NCBI GenBank assembly: GCA_027058255.1
Contig: JALUTE010000317.1
Location: 3,913 to 10,674 of the forward strand
DNA from: Methyloligella sp.
GTDB taxonomy: Bacteria; Pseudomonadota; Alphaproteobacteria; Rhizobiales; JALUTE01
DNA length: 6,762 nucleotides
Direction of reading: 5' to 3'
Below the pieces are notes generated by a model that worked only from the letters and a program-made list of their open reading frames with translations, had not been told where the DNA came from and did no database searches. Of this stretch, positions 1 through 6,762 are shown piece by piece. A program made the position numbers and the translations under genes. Every line of letters begins with the position of its first letter. The first letter of the stretch is position 1.

Positions 1-694
1 AGACGATCATCGCATGGCCGAAGGTGTCGCGCTCCACCTCGTGGCGGCCGCCCTGGGCGGCGGCGAGCACGAAACAGCCGGTCTCGATGGCCCGGGCGCG
101 CAGGAGCACATGCCAATGCGCCTCGCCGGTCTGGCGGGTGAAGGCGGCCGGCACGGTGATGAAGTCCGCACCCGCCTGCGCAAGCGCGCGATAGAGGGCC
201 GGAAAGCGCAGATCGTAACAGATGGTAAGGCCGAGCCGGCCCCAGGGCAGCTCCGCGAGCACGGCCCGCATGCCCGGCACGAAGGTCGCGGATTCGCGAT
301 AGGTCTCCCCGCCCGGCAGGTCCACGTCGAACATGTGAATCTTGTCATAGCGCGCCTGGATGGCGCCGTTCGGGTCGATGAGCACCGAGCGATTGGCAAG
401 GCGTGTTGCGTCGAGATGGACCGGCGTTGCGCCGATATGCAGCCAGATGCCGAGCTCGCGCGCGAGTGCCCGGAAGCGGGCAATGGCGCGGCTTTCATCG
501 GCGGGCTCGGCAAGGGCCGCGAGGCGCTTGCGGTCGAGCTCCATGAGGGCCGTGTTCTCCGGGGTCAGCACATAGTCCGCTCCGCCGGCCGCCGCCTCGC
601 GAATGCCGGCCTCGGCGGCCTCCAGGTTGGGCTCGACGCTTCGGCCGGAGCGCAGTTGCACGAGGCCCGCCCTGAATGTCGTCTTCTCGGTCAT
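1..694 (-). CDS. Nitrilase-superfamily C-N hydrolase (deaminated glutathione amidase / omega-amidase type), 3' end cut off
   Basis: This cytosolic amidase gene is read from an ATG at 694 to the left edge: 231 residues are present and roughly 50 C-terminal residues are missing compared with the usual 270-285. The nitrilase catalytic triad is visible: Glu46 in 'TPEN', Lys118 in 'YDKIHMFDVDLPGG' and Cys159 in 'ICYDLRFP'. The 'RES' after the lysine motif and 'FGHAMIV' near the cut end are typical of the Nit1/Nit2 branch, which hydrolyses deaminated glutathione or alpha-ketoglutaramate. Sequence alone does not separate these two substrates. The start at 694 has GGAG nine bases upstream; an in-frame ATG at 703 abuts that GGAG too closely. 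The gene lies 130 bp downstream of grxC on the same strand, and this order is common in Alphaproteobacteria, which favours a glutathione-related role (inference). The family call is secure; the substrate is not. Confidence 0.93.
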   Translation of the reverse strand, partial: MTEKTTFRAGLVQLRSGRSVEPNLEAAEAGIREAAAGGADYVLTPENTALMELDRKRLAALAEPADESRAIARFRALARELGIWLHIGATPVHLDATRLANRSVLIDPNGAIQARYDKIHMFDVDLPGGETYRESATFVPGMRAVLAELPWGRLGLTICYDLRFPALYRALAQAGADFITVPAAFTRQTGEAHWHVLLRARAIETGCFVLAAAQGGRHEVERDTFGHAMIV

Positions 695-824
695 GGCGCT
701 CATCTCCCCACGCGGGCGACCCGACTCCCCCCGCGAACGACCCGGCCTTTGAGTTGGTGGAGCACCGTTCCCGGATCAACAGGGACCATCGGGGGCCATG
801 AACGGATTGCCCGCCCTGCCGGTA

Positions 825-1097
825 TCATCCCGCCTTCGCACCTTCCCGTTCCAGAAGCGCATCGAGCTCGCCCGCGCGGTCCAAGGCCTGAAGCTCATCG
901 CACCCGCCCACATGCTGCTCGCCGATCCAGATTTGCGGCACGGTGCGCCGGCCCGCCTTCTCGGCCATCTCGGCCCGCAGGCCCGGCTTGAAGGTCACGT
1001 CGATCTCCTCGAAGGCCACGCCCTTGGACTGAAGAAGTCTCTTGGCCATGTGACAATAGGGGCAGAGCATGGTCGTGTATATGGTCACGTTCGCCAT
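825..1097 (-). CDS. grxC: Glutaredoxin 3 (dithiol, CPYC)
   Basis: This is a complete 90-residue class I glutaredoxin, the normal length for GrxC. It reduces protein disulfides and glutathionylated thiols in the cytosol using glutathione. The dithiol active site Cys12-Pro-Tyr-Cys15 lies after the first beta strand ('VTIYTT'). The cis-proline motif Thr52-Val53-Pro54 and the glutathione-binding 'GGCDEL' (64-69) follow at the expected places. An additional Cys66 sits in the GGCDEL motif, as in many bacterial Grx3 proteins. The start ATG at 1097 is preceded by AAGGAG about 13 bases upstream, a slightly long spacing. The gene probably heads a unit with the downstream amidase: the 130-bp gap holds no convincing gene and no clear terminator, only very short GC-rich inverted repeats. 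The comF-like gene often found just upstream of grxC in this class is absent; a divergent secreted-protein gene is there instead. Confidence 0.97.
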   Translation of the reverse strand: MANVTIYTTMLCPYCHMAKRLLQSKGVAFEEIDVTFKPGLRAEMAEKAGRRTVPQIWIGEQHVGGCDELQALDRAGELDALLEREGAKAG

Positions 1098-1145
1098 GGC
1101 TTCGCGTCCACTCCTTGTGCTCGTCAGGTCGCCGCCGCGTCGTCA

Positions 1146-1163
1146 CGCTCTCGCCCGAGAGCG
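1146..1163. promoter_or_regulatory. Perfect 7-bp inverted repeat upstream of grxC
   Basis: CGCTCTC (1146-1152) and GAGAGCG (1157-1163) are perfect inverted copies separated by GCCC. The site lies about 50 bases upstream of the grxC start, in the divergent intergenic region. It could be an operator half-site pair or a hairpin in the grxC leader. It is unlikely to be a terminator because no gene ends into it and no T-tract follows on either strand. The symmetry is seen; the function is unknown. Confidence 0.35.
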
Positions 1164-1178
1164 GTGAAAGGCTCCAGG

Positions 1179-1222
1179 GGCGCCCGCGTTCGGGGACGGG
1201 CAATCTAGCCGAACAGGGCGCC
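1179..1222. promoter_or_regulatory. Interrupted 13-bp inverted repeat upstream of the DUF4846 gene
   Basis: GGCGCCC (1179-1185) pairs with GGGCGCC (1216-1222), and GTTCGG (1188-1193) pairs with CCGAAC (1209-1214). The two halves are interrupted only by a 2-base/1-base bulge, around a 15-base loop. The right arm ends 25 bases before the ATG at 1248, so in RNA it would form a stable leader hairpin close to a weak ribosome binding site. It could equally be a DNA operator. No riboswitch class is recognised. An in-frame TAG at 1206-1208, inside the loop, shows that the downstream gene cannot start before this structure. Confidence 0.4.
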
Positions 1223-1247
1223 GCTTTGCAGATCGCAGGCCATTGAC

Positions 1248-2150
1248 ATGTCGTCGCGCAGGACAGGCCCAACCATCGCTCCCGCCTCCGTCATGACTCT
1301 GGCGGTGCTCGTCGGCGCGTCCATCGCCGCTCTGGCGCTCCCCCTCGCGCCGGCGCGTGCCGCCGGCCCCTATGCCTGGCGCGAGAGCCCCGTCCCGCCC
1401 GGTGAGACGCTCCAGGCGCGGATTGCGCCGCCGCCGGGCTTTCGCCGGGTATCGGTGCCCGAGGGGAGCTTCGCCGCCTGGTTGCGGGGCCTGCCGCTCC
1501 TTCCCGCGGGCGCGAAGGTGCACCTTTTCGACGGTCGCCTCAAGGCCCGCCAGGACGTGCATGTGGCGGTGATCAATATCGACACGGGCAAGCGCGACCT
1601 GCAGCAATGCGCCGATGCGGTCATGCGGCTGCGCGCGGAATATCTCTATGCCGCGGGCCGGCGCGACGAGATCGGCTTCGACTATACGGGCGGGGCCAAG
1701 GGCGCGCGCCATGTGCCCTTCTCGCGCTGGGCGAAGGGCTGGCGCCCCATCCCGACCCGTCGCGGCGTGCGCTGGCGAAAGCGCGGGCGGGCGGATGCCG
1801 GCTATGCCTCGTTTCGGCGCTATCTCGTCCAGGTGTTCGCCTATGCGGGCACCTATTCGCTCGCCCGCGAACTGCGCCCGGTGCCCGTCGACGATATGCG
1901 AATCGGCGACGTGTTCATCGAGGGCGGCTTTCCCGGCCACGCGGTCCTCGTCGCCGACATGGTCGAGAACCCAAGCACGGGCGAGCGGCGTTTCCTGCTG
2001 GTGCAGAGCTTCATGCCGGCCCAGCAGATGCATGTGCTGCGCAATCCGGGCGATGGACAGGCCAGCCCGTGGTATCGCCTGCCCCGGGGCATGCCGCTGA
2101 TCACCCCCGAATGGGTGTTTCCGGCAGGCTCGCTCAAGCGCTTTCCTTGA
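1248..2150 (+). CDS. Secreted DUF4846 family protein
   Basis: This 300-residue protein of unknown function is probably periplasmic. Residues 1-38 look like a Sec signal peptide: arginines at 4-5, a hydrophobic stretch at about 14-33, and an Ala-Arg-Ala cleavage site at 36-38. A shorter in-frame start (ATG at 1293, Met16) would keep the hydrophobic core. The mature protein matches DUF4846 from memory: 'RDLQQCADAVMRLRAEYLY' (116-134), 'YASFRRYLVQVFAYAGTYSL' (186-205), 'IGDVFIEGGFPGHAVLVADM' (219-238) and 'VQSFMPAQQMHVLRNP' (252-267). There is a single cysteine, Cys121, placed near a predicted helix start. With His231 and Gln253 it follows the Cys-His-polar order of NlpC/P60-type papain-fold hydrolases; this is inference. 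The ribosome binding site is weak (AGG 8 bases upstream). The gene diverges from grxC and converges on the cytochrome gene. The family call is fairly firm; function is unknown. Confidence 0.88.
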   Translation: MSSRRTGPTIAPASVMTLAVLVGASIAALALPLAPARAAGPYAWRESPVPPGETLQARIAPPPGFRRVSVPEGSFAAWLRGLPLLPAGAKVHLFDGRLKARQDVHVAVINIDTGKRDLQQCADAVMRLRAEYLYAAGRRDEIGFDYTGGAKGARHVPFSRWAKGWRPIPTRRGVRWRKRGRADAGYASFRRYLVQVFAYAGTYSLARELRPVPVDDMRIGDVFIEGGFPGHAVLVADMVENPSTGERRFLLVQSFMPAQQMHVLRNPGDGQASPWYRLPRGMPLITPEWVFPAGSLKRFP

Positions 2151-2153
2151 GCG
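2131..2153. terminator. Shared hairpin at the convergent 3' ends (possible bidirectional terminator)
   Basis: CGCTCAAG (2131-2138) and CTTGAGCG (2146-2153) form a perfect 8-bp stem with a 7-base loop. It spans the last codons and stop of the DUF4846 gene and ends three bases short of the stop codon of the opposing cytochrome gene. Its place between two genes separated by only 5 bp suggests transcription termination in both directions. It is weak as an intrinsic terminator because only TT follows on the plus strand and there is no U-run on the minus strand. Confidence 0.45.
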
Positions 2154-2155
2154 TT

Positions 2156-3424
2156 CTATCGCCGGCGCGGCTTGATCCAGATCTTTGGCGAGGGCGGCTT
2201 GGGTGCGACTGCCATGCGGCGTCGATAGACCTCGAAAGAGAGGGGCTCCGCGCCGCGATAGCCGATCCGCTTCAGCCGCGCCGCGCCCACCAGATAGTAG
2301 CGCACGACGGCTTCCACGAAGGCCGGCGCGCCTGCCCCGAGTGCCGGGCCGGTGATGCCGTAATAATGCGGCACCCCCGGGGCAAGGCGGGTGTCCCACA
2401 GATCGACAATGAAGGGCCGCCACATGATGGTGCGCTTGATGGTGTACTCTTCCTTGGCAAGCTCCTGCCCTTCGGCATCGAGCAGCCGAAGCGTGACCTT
2501 GAGGTGACGATCGGGCGTTCCCGTGGGCACGTAGTGCCCCGCCCCCACATTGGTGATCATCAGCTTGAAAAGCCGCTTGGTCTTGTTGGGGGGCGGCACC
2601 TCCTCGAGCCTGATGGACAGCGCCTTGCGCACCATCTCGGGGTCGTGCCCGCCGCGCCAGAGGTGGCGACGCGTCTCGCGGACCGGGCCATCCTCCACGA
2701 GAGGGCGGCGCATCAATGGCATGTGACAGCCGACGCAGCCGAGATCGCGCGGGCCGCTGGCCGTCACCTCGCCCGAGCCGCCCCGCGCACCCGGCTTCGT
2801 CCCGCCGCTGCCCGGTCTCGAAGCGCGGATTTCGGCGACCGTTCCGCATGGGGGAAAGCGGTAGAAGGTGTCCCAGCGCTTGCCGCTCACCACATGGCAG
2901 CGCAGGCAGATGGTGTTGGTATCGGCGACCTTCTCGACCGGGTGGGGCGCGTCCTTGCTGCCATAGGGGCCGAGTATCTTGCCATTGCGCAGATGGCAGC
3001 CCGCGCAGGTGACGCCCTCGCTCTGCAAAGCCTTGTCGAAGGCGGGGTTGGGCTTGAGGATCGGGTCCCATTTCTCCGCATCGCGATGGCCGAGGACGAG
3101 GTCCTCCTGCTGGCGATCAAGGGGCGTGTGGCAATTCTTGCAGATCTGCTGCGAGCCATCGAAGCGGAAATCGACTTGGAAATAGCGGTCCACCCAGGCG
3201 CGGGCATGCATGCTGGTCTTCCACTCGGCGTGGAAGCTCTGGTGGCAGGTCGCGCATTCCTCGGCCTTGAGCGAGCCGAGGACCTCAGGGGCGCCCGCCG
3301 TGGAGATCGGGCGCTCGAAGGCGGGCGAGACGACGAAAATATTGAGAGGCCGCACGAAGCGCCAGCCCATGAACAGGGCGAAGGCGAGAAGGGCGAGAGC
3401 GGCAATGGCGCGTCCGGTGGTCAT
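2156..3424 (-). CDS. Membrane-anchored multihaem (five CxxCH) cytochrome c, cytochrome c554-like
   Basis: This 422-residue protein is probably an electron carrier or oxidoreductase subunit held on the outer face of the inner membrane. A hydrophobic segment (residues about 6-20) with no obvious cleavage site would anchor it. Five covalent haem motifs follow: CATCH (57-61), CKNCH (95-99), CAGCH (140-144), CLRCH (173-177) and CVGCH (230-234). Further histidines (65, 73, 113, 161, 254, 260, 297) could be distal ligands. A Gly/Ser/Pro-rich linker (about 202-224) separates sites four and five. Beyond residue 260 is a haem-free, beta-rich domain with 'NVGAGHYVPTGTPDR' (292-306), a motif I associate with multihaem cytochrome c554-type proteins. 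The start is fixed: an in-frame TGA lies 21 bases upstream and no other start precedes the membrane segment. No clear Shine-Dalgarno is seen. No redox partner or haem-lyase gene is nearby. The class is sure; the substrate is unknown. Confidence 0.9.
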   Translation of the reverse strand: MTTGRAIAALALLAFALFMGWRFVRPLNIFVVSPAFERPISTAGAPEVLGSLKAEECATCHQSFHAEWKTSMHARAWVDRYFQVDFRFDGSQQICKNCHTPLDRQQEDLVLGHRDAEKWDPILKPNPAFDKALQSEGVTCAGCHLRNGKILGPYGSKDAPHPVEKVADTNTICLRCHVVSGKRWDTFYRFPPCGTVAEIRASRPGSGGTKPGARGGSGEVTASGPRDLGCVGCHMPLMRRPLVEDGPVRETRRHLWRGGHDPEMVRKALSIRLEEVPPPNKTKRLFKLMITNVGAGHYVPTGTPDRHLKVTLRLLDAEGQELAKEEYTIKRTIMWRPFIVDLWDTRLAPGVPHYYGITGPALGAGAPAFVEAVVRYYLVGAARLKRIGYRGAEPLSFEVYRRRMAVAPKPPSPKIWIKPRRR

Positions 3425-3462
3425 GGCGCGCCCATGGTACCGTCACGCCGCGCGCTCGTCCT

Positions 3463-3488
3463 CTGTTTTTTCCGGTTCTTTGGATTTT
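3463..3488 (-). promoter_or_regulatory. AT-rich patch, candidate promoter region for the cytochrome gene
   Basis: A run rich in A on the minus strand (T6 and TTTT on the plus strand) stands out from the GC-rich surroundings, 39-64 bases upstream of the cytochrome ATG. No convincing -35/-10 pair can be drawn, so this is only a likely location for the promoter or leader, judged by composition and position. Confidence 0.25.
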
Positions 3489-3528
3489 GGACGGCGCCCG
3501 CAAGGCCGAGGCACGATCCCACCGCCAC

Positions 3529-3560
3529 CGGCGAGATCGCCGAGTTTGCGCGCTGCGCGC
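3529..3560 (-). terminator. Two small GC-rich hairpins just after secA
   Basis: GCGCG/CGCGC around a 3-base loop (3548-3560) begins one base after the secA stop. CGGCGA/TCGCCG around 2 bases (3529-3542) follows it. Both are short, and neither is followed by a U-run on the minus strand, so intrinsic termination here is only possible. The 137 bp between secA and the cytochrome gene otherwise hold no gene. Confidence 0.25.
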
Positions 3561-3561
3561 G

Positions 3562-6405
<2,844 letters not shown>

Positions 6406-6414
6406 TGGGGAAAA

Positions 6415-6419
6415 TCCTC
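6415..6419 (-). promoter_or_regulatory. Shine-Dalgarno of secA (decides the start)
   Basis: GAGGA on the minus strand lies nine bases upstream of the ATG at 6405. This supports that start over the in-frame ATG at 6438, which has no comparable site in front of it. Confidence 0.65.
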
Positions 6420-6441
6420 GAGATCTGATCGGGCGCATTCC

Positions 6442-6497
6442 TGACGCGAATGATGGGCCAGACGCAAATCAATGGGCCTGACGCGAACAACGGGGCC
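6442..6497. repeat. Three imperfect tandem repeats of 18-19 bp upstream of secA
   Basis: The units are 6442-6459, 6460-6478 and 6479-6497, contiguous with no spacer. Each begins with (T/A)GACGC(G/A)AA and ends in GGGCC. The middle few bases vary, and the first unit is one base shorter. The array starts 37 bases upstream of the secA ATG. A period near two helical turns would put the copies on one face of the DNA, which fits binding sites for a regulator, but chance duplication in a leader is also possible. Confidence 0.6.
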
Positions 6498-6599
6498 GGG
6501 CCTTGCGGGCGGGACGGTGCACTCCCGGGTGAGGCCAAGGGCGCGGGAGCAAGCACGGGCGATGCCGGCTCGCGGCACCAGCAGCCCTCTGGCGCGCCG

Positions 6600-6617
6600 C
6601 GCTCCCTCGGGGGAGCG
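6600..6617. repeat. Perfect 7-bp hairpin with TCGG loop
   Basis: CGCTCCC (6600-6606) and GGGAGCG (6611-6617) flank TCGG. The hairpin is compact and stable but has no T-run after it on either strand. It lies about 195 bases upstream of secA. It could be a leader structure or a terminator of a gene beyond the window; the role is not known. Confidence 0.4.
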
Positions 6618-6669
6618 AGGCGACTGCGGCGCAGCCCAGGCCCTGGCGTCGAGAAAACCGTGTCTCCGC

Positions 6670-6762
6670 GTCTTGCTCCGCAGGTCTGCATCTCGGCCCC
6701 GCGGGCAATGTGCCCCCGGATCGCGGCCCGCGGGGCCGAGATGCAGACCTGCGGAGCAAGAC
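6670..6762. repeat. Long perfect inverted repeat (37-bp arms, 19-base spacer) at the window edge
   Basis: The left arm (6670-6706) is the exact reverse complement of the right arm (6726-6762), with 6707-6725 between them. The right arm runs to the last base of the window, so the true arms may be longer. Inside, GGGCA (6703-6707) and TGCCC (6711-6715) can form a smaller competing hairpin. No T-run, transposase gene or target duplication is visible. Candidates are a fold-back artefact at a contig end, an extrusion-prone palindrome or dispersed repeat, or a very strong terminator-like hairpin. The symmetry is certain; the meaning is not. Confidence 0.9.

Larger units (their letters stand above)
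6406..6762. other. Intergenic region upstream of secA, no convincing gene
   Basis: These 357 bases hold the secA leader and presumably its promoter. Open frames exist on the minus strand but their translations are Arg/Pro/Ala-rich with no recognisable domain, and they overlap one another and the secA start, so they are treated as noise of GC-rich DNA. The region contains three tandem repeats, a small hairpin and a long terminal inverted repeat, each listed separately. In many Alphaproteobacteria a divergent parvulin-type isomerase gene lies upstream of secA; none is seen before the window ends. Confidence 0.6.

Noticed and set aside
695..824. Possible terminator or small gene between grxC and the amidase
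   Set aside because: Only 4-bp stems (for example GGTG/CACC) and a 7-codon frame are present, so neither is supported.
14..991. A 325-codon plus-strand frame opposite the amidase and part of grxC
   Set aside because: The minus strand carries the nitrilase catalytic triad and the CPYC glutaredoxin site; the plus frame has no domain.
1143..3071. A 642-codon minus-strand frame across the DUF4846 gene and part of the cytochrome gene
   Set aside because: It crosses two well-supported genes in other frames, shows no recognisable domain and is rich in Arg/Ala/Gly/Pro, as expected for a shadow frame.
3421..3435. A four-codon mini-frame (ATG at 3435) whose TGA overlaps the cytochrome start as ATGA
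   Set aside because: Translational coupling is conceivable, but the frame is too short to distinguish from chance and has no clear ribosome binding site.
6670..6762. Terminal inverted repeat of an insertion sequence, or a CRISPR-like repeat
   Set aside because: There is no transposase, no target duplication and no repeated spacer-repeat pattern; the two arms sit only 19 bases apart.

Overview
This GC-rich window looks like chromosomal DNA of an alphaproteobacterium, possibly of the Hyphomicrobiales type. The evidence is the strongly G/C-ending codon use, the glutaredoxin 3 gene followed by a nitrilase-family amidase gene (a pairing common in that class), and a SecA that opens with the 'KVFGSSNERR' type N-terminus and ends in a zinc-binding SecB-docking tail. 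The class assignment is inference from these proteins, not a search result.

Layout. Positions 1-1097 (minus strand) carry grxC and, downstream of it, a nitrilase-superfamily gene that runs off the left edge. Positions 1098-1247 are a divergent intergenic region with two inverted repeats. Positions 1248-2150 (plus) encode a secreted protein that I recognise as DUF4846. Positions 2156-3424 (minus) encode a membrane-anchored cytochrome c with five CxxCH haem sites; the last two genes converge with a 5-base gap and share a perfect hairpin across their 3' ends. Positions 3562-6405 (minus) are a complete secA. Positions 6406-6762 hold no convincing gene. They contain three imperfect tandem repeats of about 19 bp close to the secA start, a small hairpin, and a perfect 37-bp-arm inverted repeat that ends exactly at the window edge.

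How the genes fit together. GrxC is a cytosolic glutathione-dependent thiol oxidoreductase, and the adjacent amidase may clean up deaminated glutathione, so these two plausibly belong to one glutathione-related unit. The DUF4846 protein and the cytochrome are both extracytoplasmic and would be exported through the Sec machinery that SecA drives, but nothing shows a functional link beyond proximity. The cytochrome has no visible redox partner or maturation gene here.

The window is mostly ordinary housekeeping sequence. The points most worth a second look are the terminal inverted repeat (real element or assembly fold-back), the possible Cys-His papain-like hydrolase nature of the DUF4846 protein, the cytochrome with its C-terminal beta domain, and the tandem repeats upstream of secA. 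I found no mobile element, CRISPR array, tRNA or rRNA.
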